Assembly (NCBI RefSeq): GCF_029952445.1
Contig: NZ_JAQPPK010000004.1
Coordinates: 124,001-188,000, forward strand
DNA from: Paenarthrobacter nitroguajacolicus
Lineage (GTDB): Bacteria > Actinomycetota > Actinomycetes > Actinomycetales > Micrococcaceae
DNA length: 64,000 nt
Direction: 5' to 3'
This document shows, in pieces, positions 1-8,012 of the stretch (its first letter is position 1; each line of letters opens with the position of its first letter). Below the pieces are notes generated by a model that was not told where the DNA came from, ran no database searches, and was given only the letters and a program-made list of their open reading frames with translations. Position numbers and translations under genes: made by a program.

Positions 1-647
1 AGCGTGCTGCCGGTTCCGAAGTACACATAGTTGGCCGTAGCCGCGACCGCCTGGGCGATCGTTGCTCCCGGGTCCGGGACACCCCAGCTGGTTGTGGCGT
101 TGGTGCCGGGATCGTACTCCCAAAGGGACGGGGCATTGCTGGTGAGGCCGCCGCCTGCTGCGTAGACCTTGCCGTCGGGAGCCACCGCCAAGGCCCGGAT
201 GTCGCGGTCTCCGGTCTCTCCCACCCCCACGGCCGGGGAGGCGGGCGTGCTCAGATCCCAGCGGTAGATGTTGGGCTTGCCGTCGATGCCGTCGCGCAGC
301 ACTCCGGCGTACAGGTAGCGTCCAGTGGGGTCCGCGGCCAAAGCCTGGATGCTGTAGCCCGAGCCCAGATCGGTCCGCGACGTGATGGTTTGGGTGGGTA
401 GATGGAACCCGATGATGCGGACAGGGTTCAGGTTCCGCGAACCGATGTACACAGTGTCGCCCACCAGGAGCGAACTCATGAGCGAGAACTGCACGACGGC
501 GGGTCCCAGGTCGGTTATCTGCGGACCGGACGCTGCCAAGGGCTTGGCCGCGTTGGCATTTCCGTTGGACATGGAGGCAAAAGCGGCGGCCAATCCGGCC
601 ACACCGCTGGTCTGCAACAGCTGACGACGATTCAGGGAAAAGGACAT
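1..647 (-). CDS. Tat-exported beta-propeller-like protein, 3' end outside window
   Basis: The gene begins at ATG 645-647 on the minus strand and runs off the left edge, so only about 215 N-terminal residues are visible. The start follows a GAGGAGACC ribosome site. The N terminus MSFSLNRRQLLQTSG carries a twin-arginine motif, then a hydrophobic stretch and an Ala-rich cleavage region near residue 33, which predicts folded export by Tat. The rest is repetitive, with recurring units such as IQALAADPTGRYLYAG and IRALAVAPDGKVYAAG, typical of WD40/YVTN-like beta-propeller blades. No catalytic motif is visible and the substrate is unknown. It could also be a PQQ-type propeller enzyme domain. Confidence 0.7.
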   Translation of the reverse strand, partial: MSFSLNRRQLLQTSGVAGLAAAFASMSNGNANAAKPLAASGPQITDLGPAVVQFSLMSSLLVGDTVYIGSRNLNPVRIIGFHLPTQTITSRTDLGSGYSIQALAADPTGRYLYAGVLRDGIDGKPNIYRWDLSTPASPAVGVGETGDRDIRALAVAPDGKVYAAGGGLTSNAPSLWEYDPGTNATTSWGVPDPGATIAQAVAATANYVYFGTGST

Positions 648-755
648 GGAAGGTCTCCTCATTGAGTATCCCGTTGGGGGTCCAGGGGTGGTAGCTTCCG
701 AGACGTTCCGGATACGTTCAGGGCACCTGCGATCAGTGTCCCAGCCGCTTGCGTG

Positions 756-771
756 CGAATTCCAGAATTCG
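756..771. promoter_or_regulatory. Perfect palindrome upstream of the Tat propeller gene
   Basis: CGAATTC and GAATTCG arms flank a 2-bp CA centre, giving a perfect 16-bp palindrome about 110 bp upstream of the start at 647. It lies in the 233-bp gap between the divergently placed neighbours and is a candidate operator for the minus-strand gene. No matching regulator is identifiable nearby. Confidence 0.3.
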
Positions 772-851
772 AACATTTTCAAACTCGACACTTCGAGGAC
801 TTCATGTCGAAGACGGGGATCCCGTGAAGATCAGGTCCTGTGTTCCCACCG

Positions 852-878
852 GGGCCGGTTAAGGCTAGCCCCCGGCCC
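852..878 (-). terminator. Possible terminator of the thioesterase gene
   Basis: GGGCCGG (852-858) pairs with CCGGCCC (872-878) across a 13-nt loop, directly beyond the stop codon at 881 of the minus-strand thioesterase gene. The stem is GC-rich but there is no clear T-run, so termination is uncertain. Confidence 0.35.
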
Positions 879-880
879 TC

Positions 881-1855
881 CTACTGCCCGGCAGCCTTCA
901 ATAAGTGGTCCGGAAGTCGGTTACCCGGTGCCCGACCGCGGATTTCCAGGAGTTCGCGGGCATGTGCGTGCAGCTTCTTGTCTTCGTCCGACACGGGGAT
1001 CCACTCGGGAATCGGCACGGCCGTGCCCGTTTCATCGCGTGCCACCATCACCGTGAGGCAGTAGGTAGTCAGGTTCATCTCGCGGGTTTTGGGATCGCCG
1101 GACCGCACGTGGACCGCGATGTGCATTCCCTTTGCGCCGGTGTAAACAAGCCGTGCCTCGACTTCCACCACGTGGCCAATCAGCAGGGGCCGGTAAAAAC
1201 GGACGCCACCGGAGAACACAGCCACGGTGTCCTTGCCGCAGTATCGTGAGGCGCAAACGTAGGCAGCCTCATCGATCCACTTCATCACGATCCCACCGTG
1301 GACCTTGCCGCCCCAGTTCACATCAGTGGGGGACGCCATGAACCGCAGCGTCACGCGCTCGGCTGTACCGGCGTCGGTATATTCCTGGGCGTTCATCGCA
1401 TTGACGATCTGTTCGCGGACCCCGATGCGGGCCAAGGCGTGGTCCCGGGCCTCAATCTCGGCGGGCGTGGAGGGCTCGAACTGTGGGACGGGGATGGGCT
1501 TGCCGTCGGGTCCAACGGCCACGAAGATCACCATGCACTGGCTGTGCATCGTCTCCGGACCGCCCTTGGGGTCCCGGGAGCTGACCACCGTATGGATGTG
1601 CATGGAGGAGCGGCCGGTATAGACAATCGTGGACGTCACCTCCACCATGTCCCCGCTGTTCACGGGATCAGTGAAGTGGATGTTGCCCACATAAGCTGTG
1701 ACGCAGTAGGACTTGGCCCACCCGACCGCCGCTGCATAAGCCGCTTTGTCCACCCATTCGAGGACGGTCCCGGCATCGACGGATCCGCTGTGCCCGACGT
1801 CGGTTGGGGCTGCCAGGAAACGGAGTGTCACGGAGTTGCCGGCGTCGTCGCTCAT
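881..1855 (-). CDS. Acyl-CoA thioesterase with two hotdog domains
   Basis: The 324-residue protein contains two tandem copies of the same fold, at about residues 8-135 and 165-295. Each copy begins with the same pattern (VTLRFLAAPTDVGHSGSV and VTLRFMASPTDVNWGGKV), followed by a WxDxAAY helix and a VEVTSTIVYTGRSSM or VEVEARLVYTGAKGM strand. This double-hotdog layout is that of the BACH/ACOT7-type cytosolic acyl-CoA hydrolases, which cleave acyl-CoA to free acid and CoA. The conserved Asp of the second helix (WIDEAAY) is the kind of catalytic acid used by this family. The chain length of the preferred substrate cannot be told from sequence. The gene stands alone on its strand. Confidence 0.85.
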   Translation of the reverse strand: MSDDAGNSVTLRFLAAPTDVGHSGSVDAGTVLEWVDKAAYAAAVGWAKSYCVTAYVGNIHFTDPVNSGDMVEVTSTIVYTGRSSMHIHTVVSSRDPKGGPETMHSQCMVIFVAVGPDGKPIPVPQFEPSTPAEIEARDHALARIGVREQIVNAMNAQEYTDAGTAERVTLRFMASPTDVNWGGKVHGGIVMKWIDEAAYVCASRYCGKDTVAVFSGGVRFYRPLLIGHVVEVEARLVYTGAKGMHIAVHVRSGDPKTREMNLTTYCLTVMVARDETGTAVPIPEWIPVSDEDKKLHAHARELLEIRGRAPGNRLPDHLLKAAGQ

Positions 1856-1892
1856 GCTGGAAGTTTACTGGCGGCATGTTTCTGTTACGTGA

Positions 1893-2462
1893 CTAAGACT
1901 GCGCTCGCCGGAGGCCCAGTGTGGCGATGAGGTCCTCGTGGAGTTCGAACCAGACGCGATGGAAAGAGTCGCGGTCTGTGCCGGTCAGCCATGCCGAATC
2001 CTGTACCGAACGCTTGAGTGCCAGCAGCAGACGCCCTGAGTAGCCCTCGAACCGGGGCAACCTCCGGGTAAGTTGAGCTTCCAGCGGCCTCCAGGCCGCC
2101 ACGGCCCCAATGAGGACATCCATTTCTTCCCGACTGCCCGGAGCTCCCAACTGGATGGCGCTGCAGGCGCCGACCACTCCGTCATTGAACTCTGCAAAGT
2201 CATCATGCGCGGCCATGACAACGGTTCGGGCGCCCGCCCTTTCCAGTTCTTCGGAAAGCAGTCGCTCGTTCTCTGCCCGGCCCAACGTGGACAAGAGCCA
2301 GCCGCTGGTTCCGGCGAAGCTGCTGCGGGAAACCAAGCCGTTCCTGCCGGCGTCGATGAGGACGGACTCCACCACGTTGGGGTCCTGGGCGAACCGCGCT
2401 GCTACAGCTTCGGTATCAGCGAAACCCAACAGGCGCACGGCGTGCAAGGCCAGGAGAGTCAT
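1893..2462 (-). CDS. Uncharacterised protein, third gene of a PEP-swivel operon
   Basis: This 189-residue protein has no motif I recognise. It begins MTLLALHAVRLLGFADTEAV and its early part (ARFAQDPNVVESVLIDAGRNGLVSR) looks like a winged-helix fold, so it may be a DNA- or ligand-binding accessory. The rest is mainly helical, with no membrane segment or signal peptide. Its ATG overlaps the stop of the upstream swivel-domain gene by 4 nt, so the two are translationally coupled. Because it always has the company of the swivel domain here, I infer a joint function, but the reaction is unknown. Confidence 0.65.
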   Translation of the reverse strand: MTLLALHAVRLLGFADTEAVAARFAQDPNVVESVLIDAGRNGLVSRSSFAGTSGWLLSTLGRAENERLLSEELERAGARTVVMAAHDDFAEFNDGVVGACSAIQLGAPGSREEMDVLIGAVAAWRPLEAQLTRRLPRFEGYSGRLLLALKRSVQDSAWLTGTDRDSFHRVWFELHEDLIATLGLRRAQS

Positions 2463-2791
2463 TGGGTCTCCGCCAAGGTGACGGTTCCTGTGGTTCCGTC
2501 GACCGTCAAAAAGCCGCCGTCGATCACCAGCTCCAGCGCAGACCGAACGCCCAGGACCGCCGGGATTCCATACTCACGGGCGACGATCGCGGCATGCGAC
2601 AACATTCCACCGGTCTCAGTGACTACTGCCGATGCGATGCCGAAAAGAGGTGTCCAGGCGGGATCGGTGGTACGGCAAACCAGCACATCCCCTGTGCGAA
2701 AACGGTCAAATTCGTCGGGACCTTGAATGAGGCGCGCCGTTCCGCTGAAGCTACCGGCGCTCGCCGCGGTCCCCGTCAGGACCAGCCTCAT
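2459..2791 (-). CDS. Free-standing PEP-utilising enzyme mobile (swivelling phosphohistidine) domain
   Basis: The 110-residue protein is only the mobile domain of the PEP-utilising family (PPDK, PEP synthase, enzyme I, rifampin phosphotransferase). The diagnostic block TETGGMLSHAAIVAREYGIP near residues 59-78 contains the phosphorylatable His. In known enzymes this domain shuttles a phosphate between an ATP-grasp domain and a PEP- or substrate-binding domain, neither of which is encoded nearby. The protein could therefore be a stand-alone partner in a phosphotransfer reaction or a binding module. It overlaps both neighbours by 4 nt in a three-gene operon. Confidence 0.8.
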   Translation of the reverse strand: MRLVLTGTAASAGSFSGTARLIQGPDEFDRFRTGDVLVCRTTDPAWTPLFGIASAVVTETGGMLSHAAIVAREYGIPAVLGVRSALELVIDGGFLTVDGTTGTVTLAETQ

Positions 2792-3198
2792 TGTCCGTTT
2801 CCTGCTGCTGTGCGCGGACGGTCGGAGAGCCGATCCAGCCGCTGCTGCGCAGCCTGCGCCGAGCGGAGGCCGAGGCTCTGTGCGATCTGCGGCCAGGTCA
2901 GCCCTTCGGCCCGGGCCAGGAACAAGAGTGCGGTTTCGACGGCGTCCATCTCGCCTCTGGCGGCCGGAACCAGCGCGAGGGCCGCGCTGAGGTCAGAGGC
3001 ATCCGGCGTTTGATCGCCCTGTTGGCTCCGGGAGCGCCACAGCGCGTGTTGGATCAAGTCCATGGCCGTTGGCGGCTGCGTCTCGTGGAGCCACGGGCGC
3101 TGGGGGAGTTCAGCGGCGCCGCGTTCCAGGAGTAAACGGGCCGCCTGGGACTGGAGCTCTGCAAGTTCGTGGTCGCGGGACGGGGGTGACGTGCTCAT
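2788..3198 (-). CDS. Helix-turn-helix DNA-binding protein heading the PEP-swivel operon
   Basis: The 136-residue protein has an HTH near its C terminus (GLTWPQIAQSLGLRSAQAAQQRLDRL, residues ~102-127) resembling the sigma-70 region 4 or MarR-like recognition helix, preceded by a helical bundle. It carries no ligand-binding domain that I recognise. It heads an operon with the free swivel domain and the 189-residue protein, joined by 4-nt overlaps. Two tandem palindromes sit 20-46 bp upstream of its start and are the likely autoregulatory sites, consistent with a local repressor. Confidence 0.7.
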   Translation of the reverse strand: MSTSPPSRDHELAELQSQAARLLLERGAAELPQRPWLHETQPPTAMDLIQHALWRSRSQQGDQTPDASDLSAALALVPAARGEMDAVETALLFLARAEGLTWPQIAQSLGLRSAQAAQQRLDRLSDRPRTAAGNGQ

Positions 3199-3217
3199 GA
3201 CTCCGAGCGTCCACCAT

Positions 3218-3244
3218 CAACACTTTGTTGTCAATATTTTGTTG
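3218..3244. promoter_or_regulatory. Two tandem 13-bp palindromic operators
   Basis: On the minus strand CAACAAAATATTG and CAACAAAGTGTTG follow each other with one base between them (14-bp period). The second is a perfect palindrome with CAACA and TGTTG arms; the first differs by one base. A TTGACA hexamer overlaps the junction. The pair lies just upstream of the HTH gene start at 3198, as expected for an autoregulatory operator covering the -35 region. Confidence 0.6.
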
Positions 3245-3267
3245 ATTATCGCCTCCGGTTTGCGCTC

Positions 3268-3290
3268 TAAATGAGAATCAATATCATTTA
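3268..3290 (+). promoter_or_regulatory. Zur/Fur-type operator and promoter of the AztD-like lipoprotein
   Basis: The arms TAAATGAGA (3268-3276) and TATCATTTA (3282-3290) form a near-perfect inverted repeat around ATCAA, matching the AT-rich shape of actinobacterial Zur/Fur boxes. The right arm contains TATCAT, a plausible -10 hexamer seven bases before the ATG at 3295, with TTGCGC at 3260-3265 as a weak -35. There is no ribosome site, so the message is probably leaderless and metal-repressed. Zur is favoured over Fur only because of the downstream gene. Confidence 0.65.
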
Positions 3291-3294
3291 ATCC

Positions 3295-4608
3295 ATGTCT
3301 CATCACCCAAACCCCACTCCTTCCCGCCTGTCCACCCAAAAGCGTCGCCTCCCCGCCTGGCCGATTGCCGCCGTCGGGCTTTCAGCTTTGCTGCTCGCCG
3401 CCTGCGCCGCCCCCGGTGGTTCCGCCGGCAACGAGGCCGGCGCTCCGTCGTCGAGCACCTCAACACCCAGTCCCAAAGAGGCAGGTGCGCCGACGCCGCG
3501 CCTGGTTTACACGCACGACGGCGGCATCGGAGTTCTCGATGCCACCTCGCTTGAGCAGGTGGGAACGGCGGAGTTGGAGGGCTTCAACCGCCTTAACCCC
3601 GCGGGTGACGGAAGGCATGTTTTCGTGTCCACCGGAGATGCCTTCCGGCTCTTCGACGCCGGTGCCTGGTCCGAACCGCACGGGGATCACAGCCACCATT
3701 ACGTTGCAGAGCCCGGACTGACCGGGTTTGCCTTTGAGGCAAACAAGGCCGGCCACGTGGTGCTGCATGCCGGCCGCACCGTGCTGTTCAATGACGGATC
3801 CGGGAAGGTGGAGAGCTTCAAGAGCGCCGCGCTCGGCGCCGCAGTTGAAGACGGAAAGCTGCCCGCGACGGACGTTTACACAACGCCTGAGGCGCACCAT
3901 GGAGTGGCTGTTGAGCTTGAGGACGGCAAGCTGCTGGTGACCCTTGGCAACGAGGAAAGCCGGTCTGGAATCGCGGTGCTGTCGGCTGGCAAGGGTCAGG
4001 AGCGGCAGGAGATCGTGCGCAACGAAGACTGCCCGGGAGTCCACGGCGAGGCCGTCGCCGCGGGTGAAGCCGTGGTGGTCGGGTGCGAAAACGGCATGCT
4101 GATTTACAAGGACGGCGTTATCACCAAGGTCTCCAGCCCCGACGCCTATGGCCGTTTGGGTAACCAGGCGGGATCGGAAAAGTCTGCAGTCATCTTGGGC
4201 GACTACAAGGTGGACAAGGCAGCAAAGCCTGAGCGGCCCACCCGGATCTCGTTGGTCAACACCGAAACGGCCGCCATGCAGCTTGTGGATATCGGCACCA
4301 GCTACTCGTTCCGCTCGCTGGGCCGTGGACCTTCGGGTGAAGCGCTGGTGCTCGGTACCGATGGCGGGCTCCGGGTGATCGATCCACTGTCCGGCGCGGT
4401 CACATCCACCATCCCCGTGGTGGCCCCGTGGGAAGAGTCGGCAACTTGGCAGGACCCACGGCCCACCCTTTTTGTCCAAGGCTCGACGGCGTTCGTCACT
4501 GAACCTGCCACACAGTCACTTCACGCTGTGGACCTGAAGACGGGGAAGGTGGCGAAGTCGGCGAAGCTTGAGCACACGCCGAACGAGCTCACTGGCGTCA
4601 CGGGCTAG
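3295..4608 (+). CDS. Lipoprotein beta-propeller, AztD-like zinc chaperone candidate
   Basis: The 437-residue protein starts with basic residues, a hydrophobic segment and a lipobox (LLLAACAA, Cys near residue 37), so it is exported and lipidated. A Ser/Pro/Thr linker follows, then a repetitive beta-rich body of propeller type (YTHDGGIGVLDATSLEQVG, FVSTGDAFRLFDAG). A His-rich stretch, HGDHSHHYVAEPG near residue 130, could bind metal. The length, fold and metal-type operator fit AztD, the periplasmic zinc chaperone that loads a cognate solute-binding protein, but no aztABC genes are adjacent. Zinc binding is inference. It stands alone between divergent and convergent neighbours. Confidence 0.6.
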   Translation: MSHHPNPTPSRLSTQKRRLPAWPIAAVGLSALLLAACAAPGGSAGNEAGAPSSSTSTPSPKEAGAPTPRLVYTHDGGIGVLDATSLEQVGTAELEGFNRLNPAGDGRHVFVSTGDAFRLFDAGAWSEPHGDHSHHYVAEPGLTGFAFEANKAGHVVLHAGRTVLFNDGSGKVESFKSAALGAAVEDGKLPATDVYTTPEAHHGVAVELEDGKLLVTLGNEESRSGIAVLSAGKGQERQEIVRNEDCPGVHGEAVAAGEAVVVGCENGMLIYKDGVITKVSSPDAYGRLGNQAGSEKSAVILGDYKVDKAAKPERPTRISLVNTETAAMQLVDIGTSYSFRSLGRGPSGEALVLGTDGGLRVIDPLSGAVTSTIPVVAPWEESATWQDPRPTLFVQGSTAFVTEPATQSLHAVDLKTGKVAKSAKLEHTPNELTGVTG

Positions 4609-4652
4609 ACGCTCCATCACGTCCCACCCCTTTCCGGTGGACGCTCCATCAC
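4608..4652. repeat. Dispersed intergenic repeat, copy 1
   Basis: GACGCTCCATCAC occurs at 4608-4620 and again at 4640-4652, separated by GTCCCACCCCTTTCCGGTG. A 41-bp part of this element recurs at 10685-10725 with one mismatch. It fills the space between two convergent genes and supplies bases of both stop codons (TAG at 4606-4608, minus-strand TGA at 4649-4651). It belongs to the same family as the elements near 10.7 and 37.3 kb. Confidence 0.75.
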
Positions 4653-5590
4653 GTCTTGGCGGCCGACAAGGCCGCCTTGGCTGTGTCCACGTCAGTGACG
4701 AGAGTGTCCACAAGCCCTGATTTCAGCGCCGCAATGACTGCCCGCTTCTTGCCGGGCCCGCCCCCGAGGGCCACCTTGACTGGGACGGACGCCAGTTGCT
4801 GAGTGGTAATTCCAATCATGCGGTCGTCAAGAAGGTGAAGCTCCCTGCCTTGGGCATCGAGGAGGGTGGTGCCGATTTCCGCAGCTACGCCCTGTTCCAG
4901 CAGAGGGTCCAGCTCACCGGCCTCGTCCAGAAGGCTCGCGAGGAGTGAGCTGTGTGGCCACCCGCCCACGGTGAATACGGCCTTGTCCAGTAAGTCCATC
5001 CGCTTCAGAGCCTGGCGAACCCCGGGCTGGCTCCGGATGACCTGCGCGGCAATGTGATCCGTCGCTATGACTGGCGAATGAAGCGGGTACATCCGCCCCT
5101 GTGCCACACGGCGCAACTCCATGATGACCTCCAAATTGTCATCGTCCGTCGATGCGACGCCCGTGAGCTGCACCAAATCGCAGTTCGGTGCCGTCTGGAT
5201 ACGAGCGCAGGTCTCCAAGATGGTTCTGCCCGGGCCCAGCCCAAAGATGTCATCTTCTTCGATGAGCTCCGAGAGGAGCTTCGACGCGACGGCGGCGATT
5301 GCGGCGCGCGCAGCCTTGTCACCCTCAGCTGCGGGAATGCAGACAATGGCCGATTCCAGGCCGTAGCAGGAGGCCAGTGTCTTGGAAAGCGTGGCGTCGA
5401 TGGGATCGGGGAGGCGTGGTGTGACATCCACCAGCCCCTGCTCCCGGGCGTACTTCACCATTCGACCTACGGCAAAGCGGGAGACCCCCAACTCCTCGGC
5501 TATGTCCACTGTTGGGCGCCCGAACTTAAGGTGCTGCATCGCGGCGTAGACGTGGCGTAGCTGCTCTTCCAAACTCAATTCCTTGCTCAC
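4649..5590 (-). CDS. SorC/DeoR-type sugar-binding transcriptional regulator
   Basis: The 313-residue protein has an N-terminal HTH (TVDIAEELGVSRFAVGRMVKYAREQGLV, about residues 27-55) followed by a SorC sugar-binding domain that spans the rest of the chain, with the family blocks GLGPGRTILETC, QLTGVAS and ALGGGPGKKRAVIAAL. SorC-family proteins bind a phosphorylated sugar or polyol and control the adjacent transport operon. The gene is divergent from the polyol-type ABC operon starting at 5691, and a GAGCGCTC palindrome lies between them. I infer that it controls that operon. The inducer is not known. Confidence 0.88.
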   Translation of the reverse strand: MSKELSLEEQLRHVYAAMQHLKFGRPTVDIAEELGVSRFAVGRMVKYAREQGLVDVTPRLPDPIDATLSKTLASCYGLESAIVCIPAAEGDKAARAAIAAVASKLLSELIEEDDIFGLGPGRTILETCARIQTAPNCDLVQLTGVASTDDDNLEVIMELRRVAQGRMYPLHSPVIATDHIAAQVIRSQPGVRQALKRMDLLDKAVFTVGGWPHSSLLASLLDEAGELDPLLEQGVAAEIGTTLLDAQGRELHLLDDRMIGITTQQLASVPVKVALGGGPGKKRAVIAALKSGLVDTLVTDVDTAKAALSAAKT

Positions 5591-5612
5591 CTGAGCATCA
5601 TAAACCAGTTTG

Positions 5613-5624
5613 TGAGCGCTCTCA
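5613..5624. promoter_or_regulatory. Candidate SorC operator
   Basis: TGAGCGCTCTCA contains the perfect palindrome GAGCGCTC (5614-5621) and lies in the 100-bp region between the SorC gene and the divergent solute-binding-protein gene, where its regulator would be expected to bind. Assignment rests on position and symmetry only. Confidence 0.35.
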
Positions 5625-5690
5625 TTAGTCTTTCATCTACACCCGGTGACACCGACGCCGCCGGGTTGCCGCGAGTCCTAGGAGTAGATG

Positions 5691-7070
5691 ATGGAAGTCC
5701 AGCGTTTCCGCCCCAGCCGACGCACCGTGATGCAAATGGCGGTGACAGCAGTAGCCGCAACGGCCACGCTCGCCGCATGCTCGCCCGGAGGCGGAGCAGA
5801 TTCCACGGTCGACGTCGATTCATTCGGCTGGCGGAACTTCGAGGGAAAGAGCCTCAATCTTTTGATGAGCGAGCACCCGCTCTCCGCAGCAATCAAGCCG
5901 CAGCTGAGTGACTTCGAGACAAAGACCGGAATCAAGGTGAACCTTGAGACCCTCAGTGAGGCTGACTACATGGTAAAGATCCTGACTGAACTCCAGTCCG
6001 GCTCCGGCGCCTATGACGTCTTCATGACCTCGCAGCCCATGAATTACCAATACGCGGCCGCAGGTTGGATCGAAGACCTGCAACCCTGGGTGGATAATTC
6101 CAAGCACACTGCCCCGGACTACGACATCAACGACTTCTTCCCGGCCCTGTTGAGCGCTGAACGCTGGGACAAAACCAACTTCGGAGGTGCCGGCAAAGGT
6201 GGGCTGTGGGCCATTCCCGCGAACGAGGAAGGCTACGCGCTCTTCTACCGCAAGGACATTCTTGCGGCCAACAACGTCGAAGTGCCGCAAACCATCGATG
6301 AACTCATCGCCGCAGCCCAGAAGCTCAACGGAGTCGAATTCGGTGGGAAGAAGATCTCAGGCTTCGTCAGCCGTGGCGACAAGACCTACCCCACGCTGAA
6401 TCCCTTCTCCACGTTCGCCGGCGCCTACGGAGTTAAGGACATCACCGACGGAAAGGCCACCGTCAACTCACCGGAGGGCATTGAAGCAACCAGCAAATGG
6501 GTGGAACTGATGAAGACGGCACCCAAAGCGGCCAGCACCTACACCTGGTATGAGGCACAGCAGGACTTCCTGGCGGGTACGTCGGCGTTCTACATCGACG
6601 CCGACCACATGGCCCCGGATTTTGAGAAGACAGGCAGCGCCATCGCCGGCAAAGTGGGCTACGCCCTGCCACCTGAGGGTCCCAAGGGCCGCTCCTCGAG
6701 CATGTGGCTCTGGTCGCTGGGAATGAACTCGGCGTCGAAATCCAAGGGTGCAGCCTGGCAGTTCATGCAGTGGGCCACATCCAAAGAACTCCTGACCTCG
6801 GCGATTGCGGCCGGGAACATGAATCCAACCCGCATGTCCGTCGCCAACAGCCCGGAGATGGTCCAGGCCACCGCTGGGTGGGGTGATTACAACAAGACGT
6901 GGACGGAAATCCTGTCGAAGCACGCGTCCTGGCCTTACTCGCCGTCGGCCAGTTGGACGAACGCGGGGGACATCTGGGCCACGGCCATCCAGTCCGCAAT
7001 CCTGGGGCAGGCGTCAGTTGAAGACGCCCTGAACGATGCAGCAAAGAAAATTGACGCCGTTATCAAGTAA
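5691..7070 (+). CDS. ABC-type sugar/polyol solute-binding lipoprotein
   Basis: Two ATG codons are adjacent (5688 and 5691); the second is better spaced from GGAG at 5681-5684. The signal peptide contains a twin-arginine motif (SRRTVMQM) and a lipobox ending in LAAC, suggesting Tat export and lipid anchoring. The mature part is a type-1 family extracellular solute-binding protein of about 430 residues, with AGWIEDLQPWVD and GFVSRGDKTYPTLNPFSTFA as typical ligand-cleft segments. It captures substrate for the two permeases downstream. The neighbouring polyol dehydrogenase suggests a sugar alcohol such as sorbitol, mannitol or xylitol as ligand; this is inference. Confidence 0.88.
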   Translation: MEVQRFRPSRRTVMQMAVTAVAATATLAACSPGGGADSTVDVDSFGWRNFEGKSLNLLMSEHPLSAAIKPQLSDFETKTGIKVNLETLSEADYMVKILTELQSGSGAYDVFMTSQPMNYQYAAAGWIEDLQPWVDNSKHTAPDYDINDFFPALLSAERWDKTNFGGAGKGGLWAIPANEEGYALFYRKDILAANNVEVPQTIDELIAAAQKLNGVEFGGKKISGFVSRGDKTYPTLNPFSTFAGAYGVKDITDGKATVNSPEGIEATSKWVELMKTAPKAASTYTWYEAQQDFLAGTSAFYIDADHMAPDFEKTGSAIAGKVGYALPPEGPKGRSSSMWLWSLGMNSASKSKGAAWQFMQWATSKELLTSAIAAGNMNPTRMSVANSPEMVQATAGWGDYNKTWTEILSKHASWPYSPSASWTNAGDIWATAIQSAILGQASVEDALNDAAKKIDAVIK

Positions 7071-7151
7071 CCCTGCTAACACTTCCCGCGGTCCCTTCTG
7101 GCGCGCTGTTGCGTCGACCGATGGGCAGAGTTGCCTTACCCAAGGGAACAA

Positions 7152-8012
7152 ATGAAACACAAACCTTCTCTTCCCTATCTTTTACTCTTACCCGCGCTGG
7201 CCCTGCTGGTGGCAATTCTCTACCCGTTCCTCACAGGGGCGTGGTGGTCGTTCACCTCCTACCGGCTTAACCGTGGCGCTCCGGTGCCCAACTGGGGAGA
7301 GAACTTCCTGAACCTCTTTTCAAGCGGGGAGGGCTTGCACGCAATCGGCATAACGCTCGGCTACGCCGTCGTCGTCGTGGTTCTTGAATGCCTGTTCGGG
7401 ATCGGCCTGGCGATGCTCCTGAACTACGTGGGCCGGATCGGAAACTCTTTCCGGCTGCTCATTGTTCTCCCGTTGTTGTTGCCTCCGGTGGTCGCGGCTC
7501 TCATGTGGAAGGTCATGCTGACCGAAAACGGTGTTGTGAACTGGTTGCTGGAGGCGGTCGGGTCCCAGAAGCTGCTCTGGCTCAACGGACCAGACAGTGC
7601 CCTCTGGTCCGTGGTACTCATCGACGTCTGGATTTTCACGCCCTTCGTCATGCTGCTGGCGCAAGCAGGCCTGAAGAGCGTTCCGAAAGAACTCAGCGAG
7701 GCTTCCGCGATGGATGGGGCAGGGCCTGTTCGAAACTTTGTTTCCGTGACTCTGCCGATGCTCATGCCTGTCCTGGTGGTGATTGTCACCTTCAGGGGCA
7801 TCGACTCCCTGAAGATGTTCGACATTATCTACACCACCACCAAGGGTGGCCCCGTGGACGCCACCACCAACCTGCACGTCATGGCTTACCTGGACGGCAT
7901 ACGCAACCTGAACTTCGGTGCGGCAATGGCGGCATTGATCGTCCTCTGGCTTCTTTGCTACCTCATCTCCTTTTTCCTGCTCAAGGCCCGTCGTAAGGAG
8001 GCATTTTCATGA
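7152..8012 (+). CDS. Sugar/polyol ABC importer permease 1 (MalF-type)
   Basis: The protein has six or so membrane segments and the EAA-loop motif for ATPase contact (ELSEASAMDGAGPVRNFVSV) at about residues 190-210. I place the start at ATG 7152, preceded by AAGGGA, instead of the TTG at 7131, which has no ribosome site; this gives 286 residues. It pairs with the next gene, whose ATG overlaps its stop by 4 nt. No ATP-binding subunit is encoded in the operon, so a shared MsiK-type ATPase from elsewhere is expected to energise it. Confidence 0.88.
   Translation: MKHKPSLPYLLLLPALALLVAILYPFLTGAWWSFTSYRLNRGAPVPNWGENFLNLFSSGEGLHAIGITLGYAVVVVVLECLFGIGLAMLLNYVGRIGNSFRLLIVLPLLLPPVVAALMWKVMLTENGVVNWLLEAVGSQKLLWLNGPDSALWSVVLIDVWIFTPFVMLLAQAGLKSVPKELSEASAMDGAGPVRNFVSVTLPMLMPVLVVIVTFRGIDSLKMFDIIYTTTKGGPVDATTNLHVMAYLDGIRNLNFGAAMAALIVLWLLCYLISFFLLKARRKEAFS

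Noticed and set aside
3460..4479. 339-codon minus-strand frame opposite the AztD-like gene
   Set aside because: The product is His/Arg/Gly-rich without motifs, as expected for an antisense shadow in high-GC DNA, and the plus strand has a lipobox and a promoter.
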